A DNA stretch of 64,000 nucleotides from Cohnella herbarum (GCF_012849095.1 NZ_CP051680.1:2480001-2544000); one strand, 5' to 3'. Shown: positions 46,321 through 57,295, numbered from the stretch's first letter. Translations and numbers: made by a program. The notes: generated by a model from the sequence alone, not told the origin.

Positions 46321-47625
46321 TTATTTAACGTTTTTCTCGCTTAACTGAATATTTTTCTGATGCTGCTTATACGTTACCGCGAAGAGGTGGGTGTTCGTAC
46401 CGTCTTTCTTGGTTACGTAGTAGAAGTAATCCGTCGTTTCCGGATATAGCGCGGCTTCGATCGACTTCAAGCTCGGGCTTGCGATCGGACCTGGCGGAAG
46501 TCCGGCGTTCAAGTAAGTGTTGTACGGACTATTCACTTTGAGATCGGCCTCGAGCAACCGCTCTTTCTGCTTATCGAGCAAATACTGAATCGTTGCGTCG
46601 ATTTGAAGCGGCATCTTCTTCTTCAAGCGATTCTGGATGACGCTGGACACGATCGGCCGTTCTTCGTCCGCTACGACTTCCCTTTCTACTAAGGAGGCAA
46701 TCGTCAGCAATTGATGGACGGTGAGCCCTCGTTCCTCGAGCGTGCTTTGCCAATCTTCAGGCAGCTGATCGAGCTTGTGATCAAGCTCGGCGAGCATCCG
46801 ATTAATAACGTCGACCTCCGTGCTTCCGCGCTTCATCTCGTACGTTTCCGGGAAGAGATATCCTTCAAGCGGGAATCTTAGGCTGTTATCGTTCGGCAAC
46901 GCTTTGGTCCATAGAGATCCGGTCCATTGGGCGGGATTCCCTGAAGCTTCCATAAACTTATTCTTGTCTAGACCCGAAGTTTCCGACAGTCTGGCCGCGA
47001 TCTGCTGTACCGTGAACCCTTCCGGTATCGTGAAGCGGATCGTCTCTGCCGCTACGATATCGCCGGCATTCAATTTCGCAACGATTTCATCACGGGTCAT
47101 TCCGGGAGTAAGTTCATATTCGCCGGCTTGGAATCGGGAGCCTTCCCCTTCGATCTTCAACCAACCGCTAAAAAGAAATGCACTTCGAATGAGTCCGTTT
47201 TCTTCAAGTACTTCCGCGACCTTCTGAGCACGCATCCCAGAGCTGATTGTAACGTTGATCGGAGTCGAAGAGGCAGCAGTCGGCCGAAGCCCGTTCCATA
47301 AATAGAACAAAGCTCCCCCCGCTACGATCAATACCAATCCCAATGCGATTAGAAAAGACCAAAGCAAGACGCGCGGTTTACGACGGCGAACAGGCGGTAC
47401 CGACGTCGTTCGCGCCGCGGTTTCACGGCGTGTCGGCTGAGTTGCCCTTTCATCTGTTTGCCTCGCGTCGGACAGCGGCGTTTCCGACCTTGAGGTCTGG
47501 GGAAATCTGCTTAATTCCGTAGCCGCGGCGGATTCGCGAGTTCCCGTTGATTTGTCGTCTTCGCCGTTAATCTTATTGCCGTATATGGATTTCCAACCCG
47601 ATGACGGCTCATCGTCTCTATTCAC
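46321..47625 (-). CDS. mltG: Endolytic transglycosylase MltG
   Basis: The 434-residue protein has a cytoplasmic Arg/Thr-rich N-terminus of about 85 residues, one helix (about 88-110), a LysM-like region and the YceG domain. The catalytic Glu is in IASLVEREVV, and NSPYNTYLNAGLPPGPIASPS is the family hallmark. It cuts nascent peptidoglycan strands. The start is GTG with GGAGGGGG about 7 bases upstream. It lies where Bacillus has yrrL. Confidence 0.95.
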   Translation of the reverse strand: MNRDDEPSSGWKSIYGNKINGEDDKSTGTRESAAATELSRFPQTSRSETPLSDARQTDERATQPTRRETAARTTSVPPVRRRKPRVLLWSFLIALGLVLIVAGGALFYLWNGLRPTAASSTPINVTISSGMRAQKVAEVLEENGLIRSAFLFSGWLKIEGEGSRFQAGEYELTPGMTRDEIVAKLNAGDIVAAETIRFTIPEGFTVQQIAARLSETSGLDKNKFMEASGNPAQWTGSLWTKALPNDNSLRFPLEGYLFPETYEMKRGSTEVDVINRMLAELDHKLDQLPEDWQSTLEERGLTVHQLLTIASLVEREVVADEERPIVSSVIQNRLKKKMPLQIDATIQYLLDKQKERLLEADLKVNSPYNTYLNAGLPPGPIASPSLKSIEAALYPETTDYFYYVTKKDGTNTHLFAVTYKQHQKNIQLSEKNVK

Positions 47626-47655
47626 GGTTTTCCCCCTCCAGCAAGCCCCATTTCG

Positions 47656-47680
47656 TGAAAAAGAGCGGTCGCCCGCTCTA
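47656..47680 (-). terminator. Hairpin between DUF1292 gene and mltG
   Basis: AGAGCGG pairs with CCGCTCT, followed by TTTTTC on the minus strand. It sits before mltG and may only partly stop transcription. Confidence 0.7.
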
Positions 47681-47694
47681 AGTCACTTTACTGA

Positions 47695-48009
47695 TTAAGG
47701 CTGTTCGTCGCTGCCAAATTGAGAATCGTCGAAAGCTTCCTCAACAAGCTCCCACTCCTCTTCGTCCGTAACGGTTTCTAGCTGTTGTTCGCCTTCAGCG
47801 TCCGTAACGACTCTAAACACTTCGATTTCGTCTTCTTGCCGCATCGCCTTGGATTGAAGAATCGCGTAATTTACGCCGTTGACTTCAAGCTCGGCTAAAA
47901 TTTTGTAGGATTGGGCTGCGCCGTCTTCGTCAAGCAGCTCCACCTGGTCCCCGAAAGCCTGTCGCAGCGCGGTAGGCTCTCCGTTCGTTTCTTTGTTTTT
48001 TCCAGCCAT
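47695..48009 (-). CDS. DUF1292 (YrzB-like) small acidic protein, copy 2
   Basis: The 104-residue acidic protein has the DUF1292 pattern: a short beta-rich domain (VELLDEDGAAQSYKILAELEVNGVNYAILQ) and EWELVEEAFDD at the end. It is a diverged paralogue of the gene directly upstream. The function is unknown. Confidence 0.85.
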   Translation of the reverse strand: MAGKNKETNGEPTALRQAFGDQVELLDEDGAAQSYKILAELEVNGVNYAILQSKAMRQEDEIEVFRVVTDAEGEQQLETVTDEEEWELVEEAFDDSQFGSDEQP

Positions 48010-48045
48010 CTAGCTTACCTCCCGAACTTCAGCCGCGAGGCTTGA

Positions 48046-48357
48046 TTAGCCTTTGTTTTCTTCGGCTGCATCGAACTCGCCGATCAAGGTGTTGAACGTT
48101 TCCTCGACCATATCCCATTCGGCTTGATCTTCGATCGGGTAGAGTTTGATCTCGTCGTTCTCTTCATCGTAGCGGAAAGCGAATACTTCCTGCTCTTCGT
48201 CCCCGTCTTCTTCCGCCGGAACGACCATTAAATATTTGCGGTCCGTTCCGTCGTCTAATTCGAAGCGCATAATGACTTCGAACGCTTCATCGTTCCCTTC
48301 ATCATCCGGGATGTAAATAATTTCCGCTTCTTCTTCGATGTTTAAGTTGTCTGTCAT
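48046..48357 (-). CDS. yrzB: DUF1292 (YrzB-like) small acidic protein, copy 1
   Basis: The 103-residue very acidic protein has the DUF1292 core (VIMRFELDDGTDRKYLMVVP) and ends with AEWDMVEETFNTLI. It lies between ruvX and a second DUF1292 gene, the place of yrzB in Bacillus. The function is unknown. Confidence 0.88.
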   Translation of the reverse strand: MTDNLNIEEEAEIIYIPDDEGNDEAFEVIMRFELDDGTDRKYLMVVPAEEDGDEEQEVFAFRYDEENDEIKLYPIEDQAEWDMVEETFNTLIGEFDAAEENKG

Positions 48358-48368
48358 TGTCTATTCCC

Positions 48369-48782
48369 TCATTTCGATATCGAATCAAGATAGCTCTGCA
48401 GCAAGATAGCCGCAGCCATTTTGTCGATGACTTGTTTGCGTTTGCGTCTGCTCACGTCGGCTTCCAGCAACGTTCGTTCCGCGGATACCGTAGTCAGCCT
48501 TTCATCCCAAAGCTGTACAGGTAAGGATAGTATTTGCTTTAGTCTTTCCGCGAATGCGATGCAATTTTCCCCACTGGGACCGATGGTTCCGTTCATGTTC
48601 TTCGGAAGACCGACGACTATCGCTTCTACTTCGTATTGTTTGATTAACTCGGTAATACGGCCAATCGGATCGGCGACGACTTTCTGGTCAATGACCTCCA
48701 AGCCTTGAGCGGTCCACCCGAACAAGTCGCTCATCGCAACGCCGATCCTTCTTTCCCCGTAATCCAATCCTATAATGCGCAT
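48369..48782 (-). CDS. ruvX: Holliday junction resolvase-like RuvX/YqgF
   Basis: The 137-residue RNase H-fold protein starts MRIIGLDYGERRIGVAMSD, with catalytic Asp in LDYG. VVGLPKNMNGTIG, WDERLTT and the final DKMAAAILLQSYL motif carry the other acidic residues. It is implicated in 16S rRNA 5'-end processing and possibly recombination. It starts 3 bases after the ireB stop. Confidence 0.95.
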   Translation of the reverse strand: MRIIGLDYGERRIGVAMSDLFGWTAQGLEVIDQKVVADPIGRITELIKQYEVEAIVVGLPKNMNGTIGPSGENCIAFAERLKQILSLPVQLWDERLTTVSAERTLLEADVSRRKRKQVIDKMAAAILLQSYLDSISK

Positions 48783-48785
48783 AGG

Positions 48786-49064
48786 TTACCGGTTCTGCTG
48801 AAGATAGAAACGTACGAGCTCTTCTATCAATTCGTCGCGTTCCTTCTTGCGAATCAGGCTGCGGGCATTATTGTGACGCGGGATAAAGGCCGGATCGCCG
48901 GACAGCAGGTAGCCGACGATCTGATTAATCGGGTGATACTCTTTCTCCACTAAAGCATCATGCACCGTAAATAAAATATCGCGGGCTGAAACTTCATGAG
49001 GATCCGCCACGACGTCGAACTTGACCGTCAGATCCATATGATTATTGTTGTCCGACGAGCTCAT
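48786..49064 (-). CDS. ireB: IreB/YrzL-family regulatory phosphoprotein
   Basis: The 92-residue protein contains [37 protein letters not shown] and YLQQNR, typical of IreB, a target of the PASTA kinase in Enterococcus. The ATG at 49064 has GAGGTG 7 bases upstream; an ATG three codons earlier has none. It stands next to alaS and ruvX, the usual context. Confidence 0.95.
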   Translation of the reverse strand: MSSSDNNNHMDLTVKFDVVADPHEVSARDILFTVHDALVEKEYHPINQIVGYLLSGDPAFIPRHNNARSLIRKKERDELIEELVRFYLQQNR

Positions 49065-49177
49065 CTCCAGCACCTCGCTTTCACTGACAAACTCTTAAGC
49101 ACTTACAATCATAATAACATAATCTTTTGTGGACAGGAAATTAGTGGCTGCTTAGTTTTTCGACAAGTTGGGAGTAC

Positions 49178-49289
49178 AGTGAACTAACTCTCTCCAGCCG
49201 CTTGCTCTCCGCCCATTGCCTTGATGAGATTTAATGGTGGCAATGGGCTCCAAGAGGCGGACGTAAACTCTTCCGAGAGTTAGTTCACT
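49178..49289. repeat. 112-base nested inverted repeat between alaS and ireB
   Basis: Outer arms AGTGAACTAACTCTC (49178-49192) and GAGAGTTAGTTCACT (49275-49289) are fully complementary. Inner arms GCCCATTGCC (49211-49220) and GGCAATGGGC (49239-49248) also pair perfectly, with a partial GCCGCTT/AAGAGGC pairing between. The right half has AGGCGGACGTAAACTCT (49255-49271), identical to 8007-8023. Confidence 0.9.
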
Positions 49290-49329
49290 TCCCTCCCTTC
49301 GGTCGAATGCTTTTAAATTCCAAATTTCC

Positions 49330-51966
49330 TTAAGATAATTGAGCCAAAACCAATTGCTCGGCCGCGGCTAGAGCATCGGACAGCTTGGAAGGGTCCTTGC
49401 CGCCTGCTTGCGCGAGCTCGGGCTTGCCGCCACCGCCACCGCCGCAGATCGCGGCGATGTCTTTAATCAGCTTGCCTGCGTGCAGGCCTTGCTGCACGAG
49501 ATCGGAAGTGACGGCGACGATAAGATTCACTTTATCGTCTGCCGGGGCGCCGAGCACGAGAACCGCTGATCCCAGCTTAAGCTTGAGCTCGTCGGCGACG
49601 CCTCGTAGAGCGTCCATGCCGCCAGCGTTAACTTGCGCGGCGAGCAGCGTAACGCCGCCTACCGTCTTAGTCGCGGATACGAGATCCGCCGCTTCCAAGC
49701 GGCTCAGCTTGCCTTGCAGCGACTCGTTGTCGCGTTGCAATTGGCGAGCTTCGCCTTGAACGGCTTCGACACGTTTCACGACGTCGCCTACGCTGCATTT
49801 CAATTGCGCGGCCGCGCCTTTAAGGATGTTCAACTGGTCATCCATATAGTTGTAAGCGTTGCGTCCCGTCACCGCTTCGATCCGGCGAACGCCCGATCCG
49901 ATTCCGCCCTCGCTCACGAGCTTGAACAGCCCGATCTGCGAAGTATTGCGGACATGGCAACCGCCGCATAGCTCCAAGCTGTAATCCCCGACGCGGACGA
50001 CCCGGACGATATCGCCGTACTTCTCGCCGAATAACGCCATGGCGCCTAATGCTTTCGCTTCGGCGATCGGTTTGAAGCTGATGTCGAGCTCCGTTCCGAT
50101 CCAGATTTGTTCGTTCACGCGACGCTCGACTTCCGCCAATTCTTCCGGCGTGATCGCCCCGAAGTGCGAGAAGTCGAAACGAAGGCGTTCCGCTTCCACG
50201 AGCGAACCCGCTTGATTGACGTGCTCTCCGAGTACGTCTTTCAGCGCGCGGTGCAGCAAGTGGGTCGCCGTATGGTTACGGACGATGGCGCTGCGTTCGG
50301 ACGCGTTTACGGAAGCCGTCACGGTGTCGCCGACACGCAAGACTCCTCCAGTAACAACGACCTGATGTACCGATTGTCCGTGCGGGGCTTTGCTCAAGCC
50401 CGTGACGTCCGCATTAACGTCTTTACCGAACAGGACTCCGCGGTCGCTTACTTGTCCGCCGCTCTCCGCGTAGAACGGAGTTCTGTCGAGAACGACCAGC
50501 ACTTTACTGTCTACACCGGCCATATCGACGAATTGATTATCCGAGACGATGGCTAGCACGCGCGATTCCGCGGTAAGTCCTTCGTAACCGACGAATTCGC
50601 TCTTCTCGTTATATTCGGCGAGCGGTCCGCCTTGTACTTTCATGCTGTCGGTCTCTTGACGAGCGGCGCGAGCGCGATCGCGCTGTTCCTGCATCGACGA
50701 GTCGAAGCCTTCGCGATCGACGGTCATGCCTTGCTCCGTCGCATAGTCTTCCGTTAGATCGAACGGGAAGCCGTACGTATCGTATAACTTAAACGCATCG
50801 GGACCGGAAATGACCGTCCTGCCCTCGGCGCGAGCCTTCTGGCACAGGTCCGCCAAGATCGTCAATCCGTCCGACAACGTCTCGTGGAACCGCTCTTCCT
50901 CCGTGCGGATGACCTTCTCGATGAATTCGCGTTTCTCGAGCACTTCCGGATAGTAGTTGCCCATGATTTCTCCAACCGTTGGCGTAAGCTCCCAGAGGAA
51001 CGGACGGTCGATGCCCAGCACTTTGCCGTATCTTACGGCACGGCGAAGCAAGCGGCGAATGACGTATCCGCGTCCTTCGTTGGAAGGAAGCACTCCGTCC
51101 CCGACGGAGAACGCTACCGTCCGAATGTGATCGGCGATGACCTTTAACGCGACGTCGTTGTCTTCGTTCGTTTTGTATTTCACGCCCGCGATTCCGCTAG
51201 TACGCTCGATCAACGGCATGAACAAATCGGTATCGAAGTTGGAATCCACGTCTTGCAGAATCGAAGCGAAGCGCTCCAGACCCGCGCCCGTATCGATATT
51301 CTTGTTAGGAAGCGGCGTATAGCTGCCGTCCTTATTATGATTGAATTGCGAGAACACGAGATTCCACACTTCGAGGAAACGCTCGTTCTCTCCGCCGGTC
51401 GTGCATTCGGGATCGGAGAGATCTCCGTATTTGTCGCCGCGGTCGTAGAAAATTTCCGTGCAAGGGCCGCAAGGACCTTCGCCGATATCCCAGAAATTGT
51501 CTTGCAGCTTAACGATCCGCTCGGGCGGCAGTCCGATCTTCTCGTTCCAGAAGCGATAGGCTTCCTCGTCCTCGGGATATACCGTCACGGAAAGCTTCTC
51601 CGGATCGAACCCGATCCATTCGGGTCCCGTTAGGAACTCCCACGCCCAAGAAATCGCTTCTTCCTTAAAATAATCGCCGATCGAGAAGTTGCCTAGCATC
51701 TCGAAGAAGGTATGGTGGCGGCGCGTCTTGCCCACGTTCTCGATATCGTTCGTGCGGATGCATTTTTGCGAATTCGCGATGCGCGGATTTTCCGGAATAA
51801 CGCGTCCGTCGAAATACGCTTTAAGCGGCGCCATACCGGCATTTATCCATAATAACGACGGGTCATTATGGGGAACGAGCGGCGAGCTCGGCTCGATCTT
51901 ATGTCCTTTGCTTTCGAAGAACGCTAACCATTTGCTGCGGATTTCTGCTGCCTTCATCGGTTTCAT
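49330..51966 (-). CDS. alaS: Alanyl-tRNA synthetase AlaS
   Basis: The 878-residue protein has the class II aminoacylation domain (residues 1-460), the editing domain with [11 protein letters not shown] (zinc His pair) and [13 protein letters not shown], and the C-terminal glycine-rich DHHA1 domain ([17 protein letters not shown]). It charges tRNA-Ala and hydrolyses Ser or Gly mischarges. The ATG at 51966 has GGAGGG 8 bases upstream. Expression is under a T-box leader. Confidence 0.99.
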   Translation of the reverse strand: MKPMKAAEIRSKWLAFFESKGHKIEPSSPLVPHNDPSLLWINAGMAPLKAYFDGRVIPENPRIANSQKCIRTNDIENVGKTRRHHTFFEMLGNFSIGDYFKEEAISWAWEFLTGPEWIGFDPEKLSVTVYPEDEEAYRFWNEKIGLPPERIVKLQDNFWDIGEGPCGPCTEIFYDRGDKYGDLSDPECTTGGENERFLEVWNLVFSQFNHNKDGSYTPLPNKNIDTGAGLERFASILQDVDSNFDTDLFMPLIERTSGIAGVKYKTNEDNDVALKVIADHIRTVAFSVGDGVLPSNEGRGYVIRRLLRRAVRYGKVLGIDRPFLWELTPTVGEIMGNYYPEVLEKREFIEKVIRTEEERFHETLSDGLTILADLCQKARAEGRTVISGPDAFKLYDTYGFPFDLTEDYATEQGMTVDREGFDSSMQEQRDRARAARQETDSMKVQGGPLAEYNEKSEFVGYEGLTAESRVLAIVSDNQFVDMAGVDSKVLVVLDRTPFYAESGGQVSDRGVLFGKDVNADVTGLSKAPHGQSVHQVVVTGGVLRVGDTVTASVNASERSAIVRNHTATHLLHRALKDVLGEHVNQAGSLVEAERLRFDFSHFGAITPEELAEVERRVNEQIWIGTELDISFKPIAEAKALGAMALFGEKYGDIVRVVRVGDYSLELCGGCHVRNTSQIGLFKLVSEGGIGSGVRRIEAVTGRNAYNYMDDQLNILKGAAAQLKCSVGDVVKRVEAVQGEARQLQRDNESLQGKLSRLEAADLVSATKTVGGVTLLAAQVNAGGMDALRGVADELKLKLGSAVLVLGAPADDKVNLIVAVTSDLVQQGLHAGKLIKDIAAICGGGGGGKPELAQAGGKDPSKLSDALAAAEQLVLAQLS

Positions 51967-52002
51967 TCCGATCACCCTCCTCATAATCGTCCAAAAAAAT
52001 AA

Positions 52003-52273
52003 AAAAACGCCCCTAAAATCAGGGACGAAAATCTTCGCGGTACCACCCTGGTTACCCTAATCGTTAAGATTAGAATCTCCTCTTTACGGGAATAACGGCC
52101 CTCACCGGCGGACTTGAATCCGCACTCCGAAACGAGCTTCCCTCATCCTTCGCACCGAAGATTCTCTCAGCCTTCTCGTCAATCCCCCGTTAGGAATTCG
52201 AAAAGGAATCTTCTCTCTGATTATGCGGACTACGAAGTACTTATGTTTCTTCAACGTGTTTAATATGCATATC
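52003..52273 (-). ncRNA. T-box riboswitch of alaS
   Basis: The minus-strand leader carries the T-box AGGGTGGTACCGCG (52036-52049), followed by a terminator CGTCCCTGATTTTAGGGGCG and a T run (52004-52027). A stem I region upstream has GAAGATTC/GAATCTTC arms. The variable base in GGTACC is T, which would pair with the A discriminator of tRNA-Ala. Uncharged tRNA would favour the antiterminator and switch on alaS. Confidence 0.93.
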
Positions 52274-52279
52274 ACATAA

Positions 52280-52309
52280 ATTATAGACAACGTGTTTCCA
52301 CGCTGTCAA
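52280..52309 (-). promoter_or_regulatory. Consensus sigma-A promoter of alaS
   Basis: On the minus strand a perfect TTGACA (52304-52309) and a perfect TATAAT (52280-52285) are 18 bases apart. The -35 overlaps the stop region of the upstream AI-2E gene. Between them lies a GAAA-loop hairpin (52286-52307). The predicted leader is about 300 bases, right for a T-box. Confidence 0.85.
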
Positions 52310-53376
52310 ACGGTTTTTCTGTGGATGTAGTACGCGGAAACGTGCTGCACGATGACTTTCATCGCCGCGTAGAACGGTACCGCCAATATCATCCCTACGA
52401 TACCCGCCAACTCTCCCCCGATAAGCAGCACCAATATGATCGTCAACGGATGCATTTTCATCGATTTGCCGACCACTTGCGGACTGATGACGTTGCTCTC
52501 TAGGTTCTGGCAAATCATATTGACGATGACGACCATCAGCACCATTTTCCAAGAAATCGTAGTCGCCATGATCAGCGCCGGCAACGCGCCGAAGAAAGGA
52601 CCCAGATAAGGAATGATGTCGAACAAGGATACGAATCCCGCCATCAGCAACGGATACGGCATACCGATGATCAGATAACCGATATACGCAAGCACCCCGA
52701 TGCATAAGGAAACGATTAGTTGCCCTCTTATGTAGCTGCCCAAGGCCGCGTCTATTTCTTTCAGAAGCCTGATCACGTGTTTGCGCTTAGCGCGAGGGAC
52801 GTACTGCAGAGCCGCCCGCTCGAACACATCCAAGTCCTTCATCATGTAAAAGGCGAGAAAAGGGACGATCATCGCAATGAATAACACGTTAACGACAGCG
52901 CCGATATTGTTAAGGAAATCGGTAATCCGTTGTTCGAGCCGTTTCTCCATCCCGCTGATCGATTTATTGATCCCGTCCCGAATCGTCTCGGGCAATACGT
53001 TATTGTTGTTAAACTGATCGACGAAGCTTTGCGCCCTCATCGTTAAATCCGGCATATGTTCGTTCAGTTCCTCGACCTGGTTCATAAACATGGGAATGAC
53101 ATTCATCAGAATGACGACCGACACGGAAATAAACACCGCATAGATGATCAGAACCGCCGCCGTTCTTGGCACTTTGCGGTCGTGAAGCAGATTGACGATC
53201 GGATTAAGCGTGTACGAGATCACCATCGCAACGAGAAAGGGCGCCAGCACCGCTTTCAAGAAGTCGTACACGGACATAAGCATCGGACGCACTAGAACGA
53301 CAAGAAACAAAACCACCAAAAATAGGATGGCGTAAATAAGCACGCTAAACAAACGGCTCTGAGAGAACCGATCCAT
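52306..53376 (-). CDS. yrrI: AI-2E family (YrrI-like) membrane protein
   Basis: The 356-residue protein has about seven or eight membrane helices, with the family stretches AGFVSLFDIIPYLGPFFGALPA and NVISPQVVGKSMKMHP. It lies directly upstream of alaS, as yrrI does in Bacillus. The transported substrate is unknown. It is a different gene from the AI-2E member at 38289. Confidence 0.92.
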   Translation of the reverse strand: MDRFSQSRLFSVLIYAILFLVVLFLVVLVRPMLMSVYDFLKAVLAPFLVAMVISYTLNPIVNLLHDRKVPRTAAVLIIYAVFISVSVVILMNVIPMFMNQVEELNEHMPDLTMRAQSFVDQFNNNNVLPETIRDGINKSISGMEKRLEQRITDFLNNIGAVVNVLFIAMIVPFLAFYMMKDLDVFERAALQYVPRAKRKHVIRLLKEIDAALGSYIRGQLIVSLCIGVLAYIGYLIIGMPYPLLMAGFVSLFDIIPYLGPFFGALPALIMATTISWKMVLMVVIVNMICQNLESNVISPQVVGKSMKMHPLTIILVLLIGGELAGIVGMILAVPFYAAMKVIVQHVSAYYIHRKTV

Positions 53377-53460
53377 TCCCCCACCTCCCCTTCATGCGCG
53401 CTTCTTCCTTAACTTTCTTATTTAGTATATGTACTTGTCCCTACCCATAAACCAACGCAA

Positions 53461-53502
53461 ATAAAAAAGCACCCTGCCTCCCGAAGGAGAAACAGAGTGC
53501 TT
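53461..53502 (-). terminator. Terminator after the zinc-ribbon gene
   Basis: AAGCAC-CCTG pairs with CAG-AGTGCTT, with TTTTTTATTT on the minus strand. Confidence 0.75.
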
Positions 53503-53513
53503 GCTTATCCAAC

Positions 53514-53723
53514 TTACATTCCGTTCGCGTGAATGTGGGCAGCCGGCATAGGCTCTTCGAAAAACAAATCGTCCAACGAGCTTAACGTTCCGTCTTCTTC
53601 CACTTGATAAACCGACATCTTCTCGCCGTTCACCGTTAATTCGATAAAGCAGCTCCAACAATAAAATTGGTGGGAACCGATTTTCCCAATATCTTTGGAG
53701 CTGCAATTCGGGCATCTCATCAT
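53514..53723 (-). CDS. Small zinc-ribbon protein
   Basis: The 69-residue protein starts with MMRCPNCSSKDIGKIGSHQFYCWSCFIEL, two CxxC pairs that should bind one zinc. The C-terminal half is acidic and not recognised. The ATG overlaps the stop codon of the PRC-barrel gene (ATGA), so the two are probably coupled. The function is unknown. Confidence 0.8.
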   Translation of the reverse strand: MMRCPNCSSKDIGKIGSHQFYCWSCFIELTVNGEKMSVYQVEEDGTLSSLDDLFFEEPMPAAHIHANGM

Positions 53724-54271
53724 CCGTCATCACCTGTCACTTTCCATGTATGGTCTCTCGTCAGTATCCGCTCGTAAGAAGCAGGAACCAGAATGGCATC
53801 TTCGCCCAGAGTAATATTCTCGGGTGCTTCCGGCAGAAATAATTTCCGCCTTCCCTCGAACACGTCCGTGAGAAAACCATCCGTCAACTCATATCCTATT
53901 ATTTGTGTACCCTCGGACGGCTTAACGTAAACGTCCGACACTTCACCTAAATGCTGTCCTTCAATTGTAAACACCGGCATATCCTTTAATCTGACCACGC
54001 CGGTATGGAAAGTCCGCAGCAGTTGTTTGCTATCTAAGGTCGCGATGACCGTACTGTTGCGAATCAACAGGGCATCTTCACCGCAGTGAACGATGTTCTC
54101 CCAATAGACTACCTTAGGCATCTTGCGTACGATGCCCGAACGAGCGTACTTGTCTAAAACGACTCCGACCAAACTCCAGAACTCGTCGAACCATAGATCT
54201 TTGACTTTTCCAATGCTTTTACCGTTTTCGAACAACACCGGTAAGCCGAGAATCCGTTGAACTTGAATCAT
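53720..54271 (-). CDS. yrrD: PRC-barrel domain protein (YrrD-like)
   Basis: The 183-residue protein has two PRC-barrel-like halves: residues 1-80 (QRILGLPVLFENGKSIGKVKDLWFD) and 88-170 (GVVRLKDMPVFTIEGQHLGEVSDVYV). Such barrels bind partner proteins or RNA. It follows the cysteine desulfurase gene after about 29 bases, like yrrD in this region of Bacillus. The function is unknown. Confidence 0.85.
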   Translation of the reverse strand: MIQVQRILGLPVLFENGKSIGKVKDLWFDEFWSLVGVVLDKYARSGIVRKMPKVVYWENIVHCGEDALLIRNSTVIATLDSKQLLRTFHTGVVRLKDMPVFTIEGQHLGEVSDVYVKPSEGTQIIGYELTDGFLTDVFEGRRKLFLPEAPENITLGEDAILVPASYERILTRDHTWKVTGDDG

Positions 54272-54300
54272 TACCGGACTCCTAACTATTCCAACGCTTG

Positions 54301-55452
54301 TTATCTATTACGCAAACGCGCCGAAATGGTTGCAGTTATTTTCGCCAATTTATCAGCTTCTTCCCTAGTATTGCCCAAACCGAAACTAAATCGTACGGCG
54401 GTTGACACTCTTTCGGAAGATAATTTCATTGCCGATAACACATGCGACGGTTTTAACGAGCCCGAGTTGCAGGCCGAACCGCCAGAAGCCGACACGTTCT
54501 CTAAGTCCAGGTTCATCAACATGCTCTCGGAAGAAATACCGGAAAAGCTCAAATTCAGAATATGGGGAAGCCGATGATCGGGGTGGCCATTGACGACGAA
54601 CCGCTCGGCTCCGAGATATTGTTCCAACTTGCCCAGAACGGTCGCGCGGATATGCTCCGCATGATCCCATCGAGCCCGGAGTTGATCGTAAGCGATTTGC
54701 GCGGCTTTGGCGAACGAAACGATTCCTGCGACGTTTTCCGTTCCGGCTCTGCGGCTCCGTTCTTGCGAACCTCCGTGCAACAAAGGTTGAAACGGGGTTC
54801 CCTTACGGACGTAGAGCAAGCCGACGCCTTGCGGACCGTTGATTTTGTGGGCGGAAAGACTGAGGAAGTCGATCGGCAATTCCTTTAGGTTAAAAGAAAC
54901 GTAACCGAATGCTTGTACGGCGTCCACGTGCATTAAAGCTTTATGCTTGCGAGCCCATTCGCCGATTTCGGCAATCGGCTGTAACGTTCCGGTTTCATTG
55001 TTGCCTGCCATTATGCTGACGACTGCCGTCGATTCGTTAATCGCGGCCTTCGCTTCTTCGACGGAGACGCGTCCGAACTCGTCCACCCGCAATACCGTCA
55101 GATCGAATCCATCCGCTTCCAGTTGACGGCAAGCGTTCAGAACGGCATGATGCTCGACCGCCGTCGTAACGATTCCGATTCGGCCTCGCTTACGCTGAGC
55201 CATCGCAGCTCCGAACAATGCGGAATTGTCGCTTTCCGTCCCGCTGCCGGTGAAAATAAGCTCGGATGCTTCGCAATTCAGTATCGATGCGAATACGTCC
55301 CTCGCCGAGGTAATTCGTTCCCTTGCCGCGCGGCCGTGGGCATGCAGGCTGGACGGGTTGCCCGGTCCACTTGCTACCGCCTCAACGTAAGCGTTAAGAA
55401 CTTCCGGATCCATCGGTGACGTCGCGGCATGATCGAAATAAATTGAACCCAT
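54301..55452 (-). CDS. yrvO: Cysteine desulfurase (YrvO/IscS type)
   Basis: The 383-residue PLP enzyme takes sulfur from cysteine, in this position for tRNA 2-thiouridine made by MnmA. YFDHAATSPMDPEV begins the fold, ASELIFTGSGTESDN is the cofactor site, the PLP lysine is in SLSAHKINGPQG, and the sulfur-carrying Cys is in SGGSACNSGSLKPSHVL. The ATG at 55452 is favoured by an AGAAGG site about 8 bases upstream. It follows cymR. Confidence 0.93.
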   Translation of the reverse strand: MGSIYFDHAATSPMDPEVLNAYVEAVASGPGNPSSLHAHGRAARERITSARDVFASILNCEASELIFTGSGTESDNSALFGAAMAQRKRGRIGIVTTAVEHHAVLNACRQLEADGFDLTVLRVDEFGRVSVEEAKAAINESTAVVSIMAGNNETGTLQPIAEIGEWARKHKALMHVDAVQAFGYVSFNLKELPIDFLSLSAHKINGPQGVGLLYVRKGTPFQPLLHGGSQERSRRAGTENVAGIVSFAKAAQIAYDQLRARWDHAEHIRATVLGKLEQYLGAERFVVNGHPDHRLPHILNLSFSGISSESMLMNLDLENVSASGGSACNSGSLKPSHVLSAMKLSSERVSTAVRFSFGLGNTREEADKLAKITATISARLRNR

Positions 55453-55467
55453 GTCTTGCACCTTCTT

Positions 55468-55887
55468 CTAAATGTAAAACATATAGTTGTCGAGCTTGTC
55501 CTCGCCTTTAAAAGTAATCAGGTCATGAAGAGTCGTAGAATCGAGAACATCGGCGATGCTGTCGCGAATCCGCAGCCACAGATCGCGTTTGGCCGGATCA
55601 TCCTCTTCCGTAAAATCAACCGGACTGATCGGTCCTTCCAGGATGCGAATGACATCTCCCGAGGAAATCGTTTCCGGATCCTTGGACAAGATATAACCGC
55701 CGTATGCTCCTCGTACGCTTTTGACCAATCCTGCGTTACGCAGCGGGGCAATCAATTGCTCTAAGTAATGCTCGGAAAGACTATTTTTCTCCGCGATGCT
55801 TTTTAATGAAATCGGCCCCTCGCCGAATTTAGCCGCAAGTTCCATCATGATCGTTAAGCCGTAGCGGCCTTTGGTGGAGATTTTCAA
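55468..55887 (-). CDS. cymR: Rrf2-family regulator CymR
   Basis: The 139-residue winged-helix protein contains KISTKGRYGLTIMMELA and LSEHYLEQLIAPLRNAGLVKSVRGAYGGY, close to Bacillus CymR, and ends MFYI as that protein does. CymR represses cysteine and sulfur uptake genes together with CysK. The TTG at 55887 has AGGTG 5 bases upstream; the in-frame ATG at 55905 has its AAAGG site almost touching it. The next gene is the cysteine desulfurase. Confidence 0.9.
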   Translation of the reverse strand: MKISTKGRYGLTIMMELAAKFGEGPISLKSIAEKNSLSEHYLEQLIAPLRNAGLVKSVRGAYGGYILSKDPETISSGDVIRILEGPISPVDFTEEDDPAKRDLWLRIRDSIADVLDSTTLHDLITFKGEDKLDNYMFYI

Positions 55888-55953
55888 GAGAACACCTGCT
55901 TTCATGCCTTTAGCATAGAATAAGTTTCTTTATGTCTTATTCGTTTAGTTTAA

Positions 55954-55969
55954 ATGGGGGTATCCCCAT
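55954..55969. promoter_or_regulatory. Palindrome in the cymR-mnmA divergent spacer
   Basis: ATGGGG and CCCCAT flank a GTAT centre, 67 bases upstream of cymR and about 148 upstream of mnmA. It could be an operator for CymR or another regulator of the two genes. There is no evidence beyond symmetry and place. Confidence 0.35.
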
Positions 55970-56080
55970 ATTAAATCTATGTTATCACATCTATTTCCTT
56001 TTTGGTCAAAAAAATCGTGACATATTCATGAAAGGACTCGCCCTAAGTGAGATTTAAGATCGAATATGCTAAAATAATAA

Positions 56081-57295
<1,215 letters not shown>

